This document shows positions 8,511 to 19,349 of a stretch of 64,000 nt of DNA, piece by piece. The notes beneath the pieces are model-generated. The model made no database searches. It saw nothing but the letters and a program-made list of their open reading frames with translations, and was not told the origin of the DNA. The translations under genes were made by a program, and so were the position numbers. Location of the stretch: positions 186,001 to 250,000 of the forward strand of contig JAYRGW010000001.1 of NCBI GenBank assembly GCA_041907665.1, in the 5' to 3' direction. Numbering within the stretch: the first letter of the stretch is position 1; each line of letters opens with the position of its first letter. The DNA is from JAAYUD01 sp041907665 (GTDB lineage Bacteria > Bacteroidota > Bacteroidia > Bacteroidales > Bacteroidaceae).

Positions 8511-11500
8511 TTACGCTGTTGCGAGGGCTGTGACTCCCCCTGTTACTAATAGATTCACGGCGCTGCCGTCCGACTTTATAAGTTTCAAGCAGTCATTCGT
8601 TGAGTCGTACATGATTCTTATACCTGTTGATCCGATTTCAATGTAATTTGCAGCTTTTACATTCCCATTAGCGGTAATCAGTCCAGCTGCCGTCATCGTT
8701 GCTGCGAGATTGAGGGAGTCGGAAAAATAGCCTGTGCCGGAGACATGAAGCTTATATGCCGGAGACGTTATTCCTATTCCGACATTACCGTTAGGAAGGA
8801 TGCATATACCAGTCGTTGAATCATAACCTCCAAAAGCTATATTGATCCAATTAGGAGACAGATTAGTTCCATACATGTACGTACCACCTATTAAAGTGGA
8901 CAAATCACTACTTTCCCATGTATATCCCCTCGCCCAACCACCAACACTGCCAGATGCGATATTATTGACGAATGAATTATTCGCTACGACTCCATGCGGG
9001 CCATACACATATAAGTCTCTACAACTCCAATCAGTTGATGAAATATTTGAGTTGCCCGAATGATAGATATTATATCCATTTAAATACATTGAAGACGATA
9101 AGGAATGATAAAAGAAAAATCCATTTGAATTGCACAAGATTTCTGCGTATTGTGTACCTCCCTCTCGATAACTGATTCTTTGATATTTTTCTCCGTCTGT
9201 ATTATTAAGTATTATTTTATTATCTCCGCCTGTAATGATGTTTAAAGTCCCCATTATAGAAGCATCTCCGTTTACATCCCCTGTGCCGTCAAAACTTTGT
9301 CCGAAAATGGAGCGTGCTGTCTGTAATTTCGTAGCCGACGCTACATTGTCACTAAGATAAGCCAATGTTCCTTTATAGGTCATGCATCCAGTAGTACTAT
9401 CCGGATTTATTGCTTGGTAAAAATAAATTCTTCCATCAGTTCCAAAATCTAAACGATTATACCATGATGAAAAGCCTTGAATGTGTAGGCTGTCTCCCCA
9501 TGTAGTCTGATAGTTTGTAGAAGAAGAATAAAATCCAGTAGTCTGTACGCCTGATAATGCGTTTTTCCCATCTAATAATGCGCCTCTATATCTTAGGAAA
9601 GAACTTTCGTGAAATCCGTCTAGCGTATCTGCGTTACTTGCACTAGCAGCATAATTAACAGATGCGTTTCCTATGTCCGTTATTTGGCTGATAGTATGGC
9701 TATGAATTGCAGCAGCCGCTCCAATCTCAGAAAGTGACCAGGAAACATTCCCGGTACCGTCAAAAGATTTTGCGGTATTCCCGATCGTAAAAGAACGAGG
9801 AGTGTATAATTTTGTGGCAGAGGCGACGTTGTCAGTCAAAAAAGCAAATTCTTTCCAAGCAATAGGGTTTGAGTAGTTTCCGGAAAACCAACGATTCCCG
9901 CCAGATGATACTAAATAAGTCTGATAATGATTATCATTCCAATTTAATGCTAAAGTTAGTCCGCTAACCCATCCCGACACAGGGGCGTCTGCCAAATCTG
10001 AACCCGAAAAAACTGTTTTAGATGGTAAATCATATATTTTTCCTGAATAATTTCCTCCAATATCGTACACGTATTGATAGTAATGTCTACCATCTAACAT
10101 GTCGGCATCTAGCCCAGAACCTGAACCGTCATTACCTGCATGCCATATTGTGTATCCTGCAATTTTTCCATATCCGGCACCTATTTCCAAATCGGCATCA
10201 TACATATTAGTGTAAGCGCCACCCCCTGCAAATGTAGAACTATCATAACCAGCTTTAACTTTAAATTTAGTTACTACATTTTGAAACATTATACCAAAGC
10301 ATTCTCCCCCAGTGGTGTCATATCCAAGGCTACCATACCAAGAACTTTGAGGTCTGAATATTATTTGTCTCTGATTTGGCTGTATTATTAAAGGGCCGGT
10401 CATTATTCCTCCGGCTAAAGGCAAATAATTTGCTAAAGAAGCTGCACTGGCGGCATCCGTTATACCATATCCCCCCAAAGTACTAGGTTTATCCGTTATT
10501 TCGGAAAAGGCATAGCTAGGCTTTGTCGCCGCCTTTGCCCAGGCGTACACGTCTGAAGCCGGCAACGAAGTAGGCTTATCCGTTATTTCGCTGTATGAAT
10601 AACTAGGCTTCGTGGCTGCCTTTGCCCAAGCATACACATCTGAAGCGGGTAGCGAACTAGGTCTATCGGTTATATCTCCCCATACGTGACCATGGACAAG
10701 TGGAGCGTAATTTGCCAGCGTTGCGGATAGCGAAGTTTGAGTTATATAAAGAGACAATGCTGTTGCCAAATGGTTGGCTGCTATCTGCTGCGTTCCGGTG
10801 TTGCCCATAATAGACCACAGGGTTGTTTCGTCGATTCCTGATCCTGACCCAGAACTTGCACCTGCTCCGTATGACGATACGCCCCCGGTAGCGTAAAAGT
10901 TAGCCGATGTTCCGTCCGACTTTTGGACGTATAACGAATTATTTGCGCTATCGAATGCCAGGCTTATCGCTCCGATTGTGATCTTCGAAAAGATGGGTCT
11001 ACCGGTGCTTGATAGATTCTGATTGATAGCGTCTAGCAAGTCTTTATTCGAATGCGTATGTAGACTTGATAGGTCAGGAGTGCCCGAAATCTCAGCGTAT
11101 GAATAACTAGGCTTGCTCGCTGCGAGTGCCCACGCGCTTATTATGTCGTTTGTAAACTGACCTAATTTTGTCGGGCGGTCAGTAATGTCTGCCCATACGT
11201 GAGAGTGCGATTTAGCAGCAGCATCCGTTATACCATAACCGCCCAAAGTAGACGGCTTATCGGTTATTTCTAAAAAGGAATAATTAGGCTTTGTTATTGC
11301 CTTTGCCCAGGCGTAAACATCGGATGCAGGCAATGAAGCGGGGCGGTCGGTGATATCTCCCCAAACGTGGCCATGGTTGATCGGAGCGTAATTAATCAAG
11401 GCTGCCGACATAGCCGATTGAGTCACGTAAGGTGATAATGCAGTAGCCAAATGATTAGCTGCTATCTGTTGCGTGCCGGTATTGCCCATAATAGACCATA

Positions 11501-13082
11501 ACGTTGCTTCGTCTATTCCTGATCCAGAGCCTGATCCCGAAGCAGCGCCATAAGACGATACGCCACCGGTTGCATAAAAATTAGCTGTAGTTCCGTCGGT
11601 CTGTTCTATATAAAAAGATTTATGGGTGCTGTCCCATTTTATTACGCCGGTTCCGATTTTTAAGCTCTCAAATGTGGGAGAATCTTTTGTCGAGAGATTC
11701 TGATCGATCTGGTCAAGAAATGATTTATTATCATGACTATGGCTGTTTCCATTAGTCGAATTCCATTTATCGATTAGCTCTTTAGTTATCGTATCAAGTA
11801 CACTTTTGTTTTCATGGCTATGAGAGCTATTACTTGTAGCCGTCCATTTTTTTGCGATATCACTAACTAATAAAGAATCTATCGTGAATTGGATGATATC
11901 ATCTAATGATATTTTTCCCCATTTATCAGCGTATGTTTTTTGTGCAGGAAATAAAACCCCCTCGCTCCCCGACAGAGTCGGGAACTCAAGGAGCCGAGGG
12001 GGTAAAGTAAAATTTGCCAAATCCGGCACATCTATATTAATATCTTTAGGAAGTTGTGTGTTACGCTGTAGATTAAGATAAGCATCCGTCTCGGTATATT
12101 TATAGGTGAAGCTGAAACCTCCTGCCTGATCGAGATCGTTATATGTATCTTCAGACTCGATGATAACGATTTTTCTGGCTTCACCATTTGAATATATAAA
12201 TTTATTCAAAGAAGGGAAGAAGTCTTGCATCCACCGTCGTTCATACTTCGTTAAGTGTCCTGTGTATTTTTTATGCTTCGAAACTGTATCCACACGATAC
12301 TCTTCGTTGGTGTCGTCGATTTCCACGAGATTATGTGTATGCTCACCTGTGAATTCTTCTTCGCCATAAGCCCGAAATGTATCGACGCCACCAAGAGAGT
12401 TCGTGAAAAGAATCCATTGCTCATTTTCTGATTTTGCATTATCTGCTACATATCGCTGTACGTAAGATAGTACATTCCCGGATGCATCCTCATACCACAC
12501 ATCATAAAATGCAGGCAATTTCCCAAATATTCCATATACTGTTCCGTACTGGAGTGGTACCGTTACTGCAGTCCCGGCATCCATCGATACGATCGTTTTT
12601 GTTTCTGAAGTAGCATCCTGATAGGTTGCTTTAATTTGCAACTTGCCAGGAACGACAGCATAATAACTAAGATATTCAGGAGTATAATACGTGACTTTCT
12701 TTACCGTCGGTTGCCAGGTCAAGAAGTTATATTTTAAGAATTCAGAAGGAGTGTCTCCTAATTGGTTGACGCCACATCGAACTGCAACGAAAGTGATATC
12801 AGTAGAACCATCAGAATCTGTTAACGTCGCAGTAAACGTCGCAAAAATACTATTCTGCAGATAGTATGAGGTAGCTTCTTTCAGCGTAAAACCTAGTTGA
12901 TTATTGAGGATATCGCCTATTTTTATCGTCACGGATCCGGACGTTCCCGGATTGAAACTTTGAGACAATATCTGCTCACTACCCTTTTTCAACACAAAGG
13001 TTAATTCCTTTGTTGTCGCGACGACGATGGGATTGATATTCCCTGTGAGTGACAAGCTGTCCGGTTTGTTAACGACATTCAT
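8511..13082 (-). CDS. large tail fibre / receptor-binding protein with internal repeats
   Basis: 1523 residues. The N-terminal third is beta-rich and probably attaches to the tail. From about residue 520 come repeated modules: two copies of GNTGTQQIAANHLATALS (near 530 and 760), four of the type VYAWAKAATKPSYSYSEITD, and three of SDGTSANFYATGGVSSYG. The LDADMLDGRHYY block near residue 995 and the fHAGN-type sequences after it are found in many phage tail fibres. The C-terminal 400 residues are the likely receptor-binding part. Fibre modules of this type recognise surface sugars or proteins. It is the largest gene of the phage and contains a strong hairpin at 11952-12003. Confidence 0.85.
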   Translation of the reverse strand: MNVVNKPDSLSLTGNINPIVVATTKELTFVLKKGSEQILSQSFNPGTSGSVTIKIGDILNNQLGFTLKEATSYYLQNSIFATFTATLTDSDGSTDITFVAVRCGVNQLGDTPSEFLKYNFLTWQPTVKKVTYYTPEYLSYYAVVPGKLQIKATYQDATSETKTIVSMDAGTAVTVPLQYGTVYGIFGKLPAFYDVWYEDASGNVLSYVQRYVADNAKSENEQWILFTNSLGGVDTFRAYGEEEFTGEHTHNLVEIDDTNEEYRVDTVSKHKKYTGHLTKYERRWMQDFFPSLNKFIYSNGEARKIVIIESEDTYNDLDQAGGFSFTYKYTETDAYLNLQRNTQLPKDINIDVPDLANFTLPPRLLEFPTLSGSEGVLFPAQKTYADKWGKISLDDIIQFTIDSLLVSDIAKKWTATSNSSHSHENKSVLDTITKELIDKWNSTNGNSHSHDNKSFLDQIDQNLSTKDSPTFESLKIGTGVIKWDSTHKSFYIEQTDGTTANFYATGGVSSYGAASGSGSGSGIDEATLWSIMGNTGTQQIAANHLATALSPYVTQSAMSAALINYAPINHGHVWGDITDRPASLPASDVYAWAKAITKPNYSFLEITDKPSTLGGYGITDAAAKSHSHVWADITDRPTKLGQFTNDIISAWALAASKPSYSYAEISGTPDLSSLHTHSNKDLLDAINQNLSSTGRPIFSKITIGAISLAFDSANNSLYVQKSDGTSANFYATGGVSSYGAGASSGSGSGIDETTLWSIMGNTGTQQIAANHLATALSLYITQTSLSATLANYAPLVHGHVWGDITDRPSSLPASDVYAWAKAATKPSYSYSEITDKPTSLPASDVYAWAKAATKPSYAFSEITDKPSTLGGYGITDAASAASLANYLPLAGGIMTGPLIIQPNQRQIIFRPQSSWYGSLGYDTTGGECFGIMFQNVVTKFKVKAGYDSSTFAGGGAYTNMYDADLEIGAGYGKIAGYTIWHAGNDGSGSGLDADMLDGRHYYQYVYDIGGNYSGKIYDLPSKTVFSGSDLADAPVSGWVSGLTLALNWNDNHYQTYLVSSGGNRWFSGNYSNPIAWKEFAFLTDNVASATKLYTPRSFTIGNTAKSFDGTGNVSWSLSEIGAAAAIHSHTISQITDIGNASVNYAASASNADTLDGFHESSFLRYRGALLDGKNALSGVQTTGFYSSSTNYQTTWGDSLHIQGFSSWYNRLDFGTDGRIYFYQAINPDSTTGCMTYKGTLAYLSDNVASATKLQTARSIFGQSFDGTGDVNGDASIMGTLNIITGGDNKIILNNTDGEKYQRISYREGGTQYAEILCNSNGFFFYHSLSSSMYLNGYNIYHSGNSNISSTDWSCRDLYVYGPHGVVANNSFVNNIASGSVGGWARGYTWESSDLSTLIGGTYMYGTNLSPNWINIAFGGYDSTTGICILPNGNVGIGITSPAYKLHVSGTGYFSDSLNLAATMTAAGLITANGNVKAANYIEIGSTGIRIMYDSTNDCLKLIKSDGSAVNLLVTGGVTALATA
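11952..12003 (-). promoter_or_regulatory. strong terminator-like hairpin inside the tail-fibre gene
   Basis: On the minus (coding) strand ACCCCCTCGGCTCC is matched by GGGGAGCGAGGGGGT, with an inner stem CCGAC/GTCGG and then TTTTATTT. The outer 9 pairs are perfect. It lies in frame at about residues 360-376 and interrupts nothing in the reading frame. It has all parts of an intrinsic terminator, so it may attenuate fibre expression; this is inferred. Confidence 0.6.
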
Positions 13083-13136
13083 ATCTTTGTTTTTTATACA
13101 AAAATAGGATGGTCAATACCCCTCACAAAGGACAAA

Positions 13137-15173
13137 TCACCCCTTTACGACCTCCCACCAGAAGTTATGTTGCTGATAGCTATATTCTCTATTCTCTTGA
13201 TCGTTGGGGTTTGATGTCAGTGTTTCGGTGACGTAGAACTGTTCAAAGTAATGTACTCCCGGAACATATTTTGATGTCGCAGCTGGAGGATATATGGTTT
13301 TCATTTTTGTAGTCCGATTATCCATATATTCGGTTTGTGTCACTTCCGTAACGCTACTCTTTGTTATCCATGAATATCCAGGCTCATCAACAGCTATAAT
13401 TTCGTCATAAGTTTTCGCTAATACTGTTGGTGTATGATTCTTGGTCGTATAAAATTGACTTTCCACAGGGGATTCTTTGCCTCCGATATTAAATTTCAGG
13501 GTGTCAATAAATAATTTCTGTCCGTGGTAAAGAAGTAGCTGATGGGCTTTAATATTCATTTTTAATTCTGCGGGTAGCAGGAGACTTACTTTAACCGTAT
13601 GCTTGGAGTTACGGATAAAATTATCAAAGGCACGATAGAACTTTTCGAATATACCATCCGGACCATTATAATATAACGTATAGTCGAATAATTTTGTTCC
13701 ATTATAATAATTAGCGCATAAACCAAGAGGGTAATTATCTTTATTGTGATAGAATGCCAACATTGGTTTCTGATCCGACGATGAAGAAGATGATTCGGAC
13801 GATGAAGAATCTACGTTTGATAACACAGAATTAAGAGCCTGGCTTTCTCCTATGTATATAGCCGAAAAGACCGGATACCCATTTGGTGACGCTTTTGTGA
13901 TTGGTGATTTGTCTGGAACCGATATCTCATACTCTTTAAAATTTGAATCCTGATAATATCCTTCATTACATTCCATCGTCTTTGTCTTATCACTCACTCC
14001 CGTCAAATCGTCTTTCCCATAGCGGTACCAGTTCGAGTCGTTTGGATCGATGATGCTGTGTGGATATTTTGACTCGAGTACTGAAAGAGATGATACGTCC
14101 GACGCGCTGGAACTATCCGTTACTTTATCTTCACTACTTATTTTTACGGCCATATACTTTTCCGGAAAAATAATTTCCGGTTCCGATGTAGTATAGAGGG
14201 TGATATCGATGCCCGAGTCTGTTGCCATTATATCATTGAATAGTTCGATATCCATCGTCTTTGACACTTCATCCGGGATAAATTCACAACAGAATTTTTT
14301 TCGAAATAAATCGAGTATCACGGATATCTTACAGTTTGGAACGAGATCTGCAATCTGGATATTGCCATTGACCAAAGAATCCATCGTATTGTTGATAAAT
14401 ACCATATTTGTAAATGGCAAAGTCTTTGTGAAAAAGTTATCTTTCAAGGTATAGCCCAGGTAAGTGAATATTCGTTGCAATAGATAATTGGCGCGAATGA
14501 AGGGAGTGATGTAGTAGCCTGGGCTAAGTGCTACTGTGTCATCACCAACTTTTTCAGTCCGACTTTTTGCATTATAAAAATCGGAACTGTCAGAGGGTGC
14601 GTCAACGAAGATATCACTACTAAAGTACCCCCATCGATTAAGGAACTTATACCCTTTGCTTTGAAAGTAATTGATACGCCTAGTGAAATTAGTACCTTCT
14701 ACTTCACTGTAATCGATGAGTACCGGGAAGATAGCATAGTTTGGATTATTACCACTTATAAGTGTCCGGCAGAAAGCGATGCCTTCTTCTACAGTAGTCA
14801 CTCCAGGTATAGACTCGGTACCGAAAACATCTTTCAGATTAAGATCAGATAATTTGGTGTAGAAAGATCCTTCATTGAGATAAAACGAAGTCGAGATATT
14901 CTCCTTTTTTTTCGATGATAGTATGGCTTGTCGACAGACCATATAAAAGTCTTTATCGATGATTGCCGCATCGATGTTAGCTTGTTGCTTAATTGTCGCA
15001 GCAAGATCTTCTTGATAGGAGAGGAGTGCCCGGTTATATTCGCTTGCCGGTATGTTGAGCGGTAATGACTGCTCTCCGTACGTGTTGAAAAAAGGATTCG
15101 GTCTTTCTATTTCGATTGCTGTGTCTGGAGTCAACTGATATGGTTTGCCAGATAGTATATGTATTATTTTCAT
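13137..15173 (-). CDS. phage tail protein (distal tail / baseplate region)
   Basis: 678 residues between the tape measure and the fibre, the usual place of the distal tail or tail-associated structural protein. It begins MKIIHILSGKPYQLTPDTAI. Mixed alpha-beta composition without membrane segments; a serine tract (SSSSESSSSSSD) lies near residue 460, probably a flexible linker. The start overlaps the tape-measure stop by 4 bases (ATGA-type), indicating translational coupling. Function is inferred from order. Confidence 0.72.
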   Translation of the reverse strand: MKIIHILSGKPYQLTPDTAIEIERPNPFFNTYGEQSLPLNIPASEYNRALLSYQEDLAATIKQQANIDAAIIDKDFYMVCRQAILSSKKKENISTSFYLNEGSFYTKLSDLNLKDVFGTESIPGVTTVEEGIAFCRTLISGNNPNYAIFPVLIDYSEVEGTNFTRRINYFQSKGYKFLNRWGYFSSDIFVDAPSDSSDFYNAKSRTEKVGDDTVALSPGYYITPFIRANYLLQRIFTYLGYTLKDNFFTKTLPFTNMVFINNTMDSLVNGNIQIADLVPNCKISVILDLFRKKFCCEFIPDEVSKTMDIELFNDIMATDSGIDITLYTTSEPEIIFPEKYMAVKISSEDKVTDSSSASDVSSLSVLESKYPHSIIDPNDSNWYRYGKDDLTGVSDKTKTMECNEGYYQDSNFKEYEISVPDKSPITKASPNGYPVFSAIYIGESQALNSVLSNVDSSSSESSSSSSDQKPMLAFYHNKDNYPLGLCANYYNGTKLFDYTLYYNGPDGIFEKFYRAFDNFIRNSKHTVKVSLLLPAELKMNIKAHQLLLYHGQKLFIDTLKFNIGGKESPVESQFYTTKNHTPTVLAKTYDEIIAVDEPGYSWITKSSVTEVTQTEYMDNRTTKMKTIYPPAATSKYVPGVHYFEQFYVTETLTSNPNDQENREYSYQQHNFWWEVVKG

Positions 15174-18100
15174 TTGCTACCTATGTTTCTTGATTTATTC
15201 CTTAAGTTTTGTTGTTCTTCGAGTTCGGTAAGGACTACCGTAGCATGTATGCCGGCGCTAAGTGTGTCACTGAGTTGCTTTGCCGCTTTTTCTAATCTGG
15301 AAGTGTCGCCTGGTACCAACGTTGGCATGCTCTGATTGTTACTGATGCTTCCTCCGCTCGAACGACCGGAGACTTTGCTTTGTATTACTTTGTTGAAGTC
15401 AAGTGTTTTAATGTTTCCTGCTTGTTGCGCCTGGTCAAGAACAGAAAGAAAAGGGGCTATTGTTGGATTAGTAACAGCTGCATTACTGGCTATCCATTCT
15501 TTCGATTCTTTACCTTCTCCGACGATGACCGTAGGCTTATCGACAAATCCTCTTTTATCCGGATCATATTTTGCATTGAAGATTTTGCCATCCTGTTCGC
15601 GTTCGACCAAAATACTACCACCGCTTTCACGTCCGGTAGCTACACGCGACACAGAAGATCCGGAAGATGTGGATCCGACCGTCATGTGTTTTACTTTGTC
15701 ACGTTCAGCTTTTGCGGATTTTAATTGCATGAGACCTGTGACTGTGAGGAAGGCTGCAGATATCGCCCCGCCGATAGGGCCAAGATCTGCAAATGCTTTC
15801 ATGATACTGACTGCTGTGTCGGCTATGATCTGTGAGCATTTTACAGCGAAATTGATATCTGCATATTTTTTCTGGACAGCTAGCTTTTTGGCCTCTTTCT
15901 CATTCTCCAACTTTTCTACCTGTTCGGAGTTGCCCTGTGCTGCTGATATCTCGGCATCATATTTGGCGTCTATTTCATCTTCTTCCGATTGTTGCATGGC
16001 TTGGAATGCATTAGAAAATAGATTCCCATAATATTGAGCTTGTTGTTTATAAGATTCCGCGCTAGCTGCCAGCTTTTGCGCTTCAGCTTCTTGATGAGTC
16101 AGTATCCCTTCTTTCTCATATTTATCGATTTCGGTGATTTGATTTTTAAGAACTTTCTGGTACTCTTGAATGCCATATTTCTGTCGAATTTCAAGAATCT
16201 TTTGTTGATGATCCTGCTCGAGTTTCTCACTTGCGCTTTTATACGCAGTATCCAAAGACGTCTGACTCATCAAAGGAGCACCTGTTTTTGCTGCATTATC
16301 GTTGTTCGATTTAATATAATCTTTGCCTGCGTTATACGTTGACTTTAGAAACGTCTTTTGCAACTTGTAATCCGTCTCGATCGAATTGCCACCACCCATA
16401 TCGTTAAGTTTATCGAGCGATTCTTTATAGCCTGCGGTCGATTTTTTAACGATTTCCATCCGAGCGTTGGCTGCGTCTGTATCTGCTTTGATTATTTCCT
16501 GATTGGCTGCAGTAACGGTATCTTTTTTCAACTTCCCATTTTTCAACTCTTCTGCGTTCACTAATTCGAAATAATTCTTTTGGACTTGCAGACGACATTC
16601 AGCTGCTCCAGATTCGATGACAAGAAGTTGGTTATCGTGTTCTTCTTGGGTGATAAGTCCATTGGCTAGCTTATTATCGTTTATTGCTTTTTGACTGGCT
16701 ACTTCTTCTTCTACATTTTTCAGATCCTCTTCTCTATATTTTTGTAACAGCCCAATTTTGTTTTTGTCAATATTCGTTTCTGCTTGAGCTTGTTTCGTCT
16801 CGGCTTCCACCAATTCTTTATTATAAGCTGCACGCTTTTTTATATCTTTCGTCGATGCGAGATAAGACTGTAGATGAGCTATTCGACTTTGGTAATATTC
16901 GATATCGCTTTGGCCCGTCGATATATTTATTTGCTCTTCCATCAGTTCCCGGTCTTGCCCATATTTTTTAATTGCGTTTAGCTCTTTCTCGTGTGCCGAT
17001 TGCATATTCTGCAGTGCAATCTGATTTGGATCCACAGCATTTTTCTTCTTATTTTTTTCTTTAGTAGACGTTGTGTCGAATAATGATAATTCGTCCTTAG
17101 GAGTAGTCGGCACTGCTTCATTTGCAGCACCAGCCATTTGATCAAGTCTTTTCCTTGCATCCACTTGCCACTTTTCGAAGACTTTAATGCTGCCTTCTGT
17201 TTGATTCAATTTCTTTTGAGTATCGTCGATGGTTCTTTGGTAGGCATTAGACTGACTATAGTCTTTTCCGCCACCAACGACGACAGCGCCGGCAGAACTG
17301 TTCATCACTACAGCATTTTTGGCTGGAGTTTTATCTTCAATGCCTCGCCGTATTTTATGCATCGTTTTGTAGCGATTGAGTGTTTCCTGTTGCATCTCCT
17401 GATCAGTATACAACTTTTTAAGCTGATCTCCTGATGCTTCTAATATTAGCTTTGCACGAAGCTGTCGCAAATAGTTCTTCAAGGCACCGGTATTATCATT
17501 GATCAGCTTTCCTTCTTGGGTAAGTGTGGCGTGGTATCCGGGAGCAATTTTTTTTAGTTCCGTCAGAGCATTATAACGTTCCTGATAGGATAATTTGGAA
17601 TCATGAACGGTCTTTGATAATTGTTCGACAGTCGCTTTTTCTTCAGCATATTTTTTATTGATTTCTCCACTCACACGCATCGCGTCCTTTTGCGCTTGAG
17701 TAAGTTCTTTGTTCTTAACTGAAAAATATATGAGTGCTGCTCCGGCAGCTATTATGACTGTCGCGAGTAGTATCCATGGATCGGTTTTTGATATGGCAGT
17801 GAAAGCTATCCAAGCTTCTTTGGCTTTTTGAATATCACCGGTCAATAACATCATCGCAGCTCTAAGAAGAAGCATGGCAGACGTAAGGGCTCTACTTACT
17901 ACTGAAGATGCAGCTTCCGTAGTCGCGAAGGCCTTTTGAGCTATACTTGCTTCTGTTGTACGGAGTGCTACCAGTTTAGTCGCTGCGGATAAGGCGTTGG
18001 TATATATTGTCCGAATAACAAGTGTTTTATTCCCGGCAGAAATGAGCATGTTGTGATATCCCATATACATATTATGTATCTTCATGGCGGCGTTGTATAG

Positions 18101-19276
18101 TCCATAGGCTACAGTTACGACCCCGAGTGCTCCGGCTACGATTAGTAATCCTTTTCTATGTTCGCTTGCCCATACCAATTCTTTGGCAGACCAGACAAGG
18201 ATCTGTTGTGTCAATGCGACATATTGGGCTTTGATAGGACGTAGCTGATCTCCGAGTTTTACTTGTTCGTTGGCTAGTTCTGCCGTTCGTTTTTTAGCGG
18301 CATCGGCAGCAGACACATAATCACCCCCGGCTTTCTGTATTTGTTGATCTATCGTTTCGTTGAGCCCGAGAATATAGTTACCGTTCGTTTTTATGTTATT
18401 CTTCAGTTCCGTAACGTTAAGTCCTAAAGCTGCAAGCTTTTTAGTAGATTGTTTTCCTATTCCAGTAATGATCGCGTCGGCCAGTTCATTAAAGTCGCGT
18501 CCTGTCTGATTGGCGCGGAGATGGGCGAACTCCAGATATTTAGAAAGGTTTTGTAATGGTATGCTGAAGGTGTGGGCCAGATTGACTTTTTGCATTATTT
18601 CCACATCAGTCATCGTTCCATGTACCGTTTTGCGAAGATTGTCGAGTAACCCTGGTTCATTAAGCCTTGCGAAAGCTTTTTTTATGCCGTCCGCTTTGGC
18701 TGAAACGCTGACAGCTTCGTTTGCAAACGATTTCATTTTTGCTATGTACCGATCGAATAGAAGTGCTGCCTGATTTCCTGCAACGTTTCCGATGACATTG
18801 AACACATTGAATTTTTTATAGGAGTCGGATAACATTGAAGAGACTTTTTTGCCCGACAATGTGAGATTATCCATTTGTGTACGTGTCTTTTGCAGGTCGG
18901 TATTAAGTTTTTCCCATTGTTCTGGACGCAGATTTTTAGAGGTATTGTTAAGCTGCTTTTGCAAATCTTTTGCACGAGACTTCAATTGCGCCATCGTAAG
19001 ATTTTCCAGGCCCATTTGCTTTGTGAGTTGTGCCATCGCAGAATTATTTTTCGAGATGGCGTCTTTGTTTTTCAGCAACTCAATACTTAGTTGCTGAAAT
19101 TGCGCAGAGTCTTTTTTGCCTGCAGCCTCTAGTTGTGTGAGTATAGTCTTTAGTTGCCTGTTTCGATCAGCAAGTTCGAAAGAACTTTGCTTAAGTTTAT
19201 TCATCTCTTTCTCTGCTCCAGAAGCATCGAGAGAAAGAATCCATTTTATTTCATCTTCAGAAAGTCTTTTGCCCAT
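15170..19276 (-). CDS. tail tape measure protein
   Basis: 1368 residues, the length ruler of a long tail. The N-terminal 170 residues are coiled coil (ELADRNRQLKTILTQLEAAG), then comes the segment AITGIGKQSTKKLAALGL typical of tape measures, several hydrophobic stretches (about 380-395 and 505-523) and long lysine/glutamate coiled coils up to about residue 1150. A second hydrophobic, glycine-rich part (GPIGGAISAAFLTVTGLMQL) precedes the C-terminus. At roughly 1.5 angstrom per residue it implies a tail near 200 nm. Confidence 0.92.
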   Translation of the reverse strand: MGKRLSEDEIKWILSLDASGAEKEMNKLKQSSFELADRNRQLKTILTQLEAAGKKDSAQFQQLSIELLKNKDAISKNNSAMAQLTKQMGLENLTMAQLKSRAKDLQKQLNNTSKNLRPEQWEKLNTDLQKTRTQMDNLTLSGKKVSSMLSDSYKKFNVFNVIGNVAGNQAALLFDRYIAKMKSFANEAVSVSAKADGIKKAFARLNEPGLLDNLRKTVHGTMTDVEIMQKVNLAHTFSIPLQNLSKYLEFAHLRANQTGRDFNELADAIITGIGKQSTKKLAALGLNVTELKNNIKTNGNYILGLNETIDQQIQKAGGDYVSAADAAKKRTAELANEQVKLGDQLRPIKAQYVALTQQILVWSAKELVWASEHRKGLLIVAGALGVVTVAYGLYNAAMKIHNMYMGYHNMLISAGNKTLVIRTIYTNALSAATKLVALRTTEASIAQKAFATTEAASSVVSRALTSAMLLLRAAMMLLTGDIQKAKEAWIAFTAISKTDPWILLATVIIAAGAALIYFSVKNKELTQAQKDAMRVSGEINKKYAEEKATVEQLSKTVHDSKLSYQERYNALTELKKIAPGYHATLTQEGKLINDNTGALKNYLRQLRAKLILEASGDQLKKLYTDQEMQQETLNRYKTMHKIRRGIEDKTPAKNAVVMNSSAGAVVVGGGKDYSQSNAYQRTIDDTQKKLNQTEGSIKVFEKWQVDARKRLDQMAGAANEAVPTTPKDELSLFDTTSTKEKNKKKNAVDPNQIALQNMQSAHEKELNAIKKYGQDRELMEEQINISTGQSDIEYYQSRIAHLQSYLASTKDIKKRAAYNKELVEAETKQAQAETNIDKNKIGLLQKYREEDLKNVEEEVASQKAINDNKLANGLITQEEHDNQLLVIESGAAECRLQVQKNYFELVNAEELKNGKLKKDTVTAANQEIIKADTDAANARMEIVKKSTAGYKESLDKLNDMGGGNSIETDYKLQKTFLKSTYNAGKDYIKSNNDNAAKTGAPLMSQTSLDTAYKSASEKLEQDHQQKILEIRQKYGIQEYQKVLKNQITEIDKYEKEGILTHQEAEAQKLAASAESYKQQAQYYGNLFSNAFQAMQQSEEDEIDAKYDAEISAAQGNSEQVEKLENEKEAKKLAVQKKYADINFAVKCSQIIADTAVSIMKAFADLGPIGGAISAAFLTVTGLMQLKSAKAERDKVKHMTVGSTSSGSSVSRVATGRESGGSILVEREQDGKIFNAKYDPDKRGFVDKPTVIVGEGKESKEWIASNAAVTNPTIAPFLSVLDQAQQAGNIKTLDFNKVIQSKVSGRSSGGSISNNQSMPTLVPGDTSRLEKAAKQLSDTLSAGIHATVVLTELEEQQNLRNKSRNIGSK

Positions 19277-19349
19277 ATCGGTATATCTTTACTTTTTACA
19301 GTAAAAATAGCCGGTATGGGCAAAATCTTAAAGTACAAATACGGTTAGG

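Noticed and set aside
8511..13082. Possible diversity-generating retroelement with the fibre as variable protein
   Set aside because: No reverse transcriptase gene and no template repeat were seen; the repeats are ordinary in-frame duplications.
15336..16031. 231-codon plus-strand frame opposite the tape measure
   Set aside because: Low-complexity mirror of coiled-coil coding sequence.
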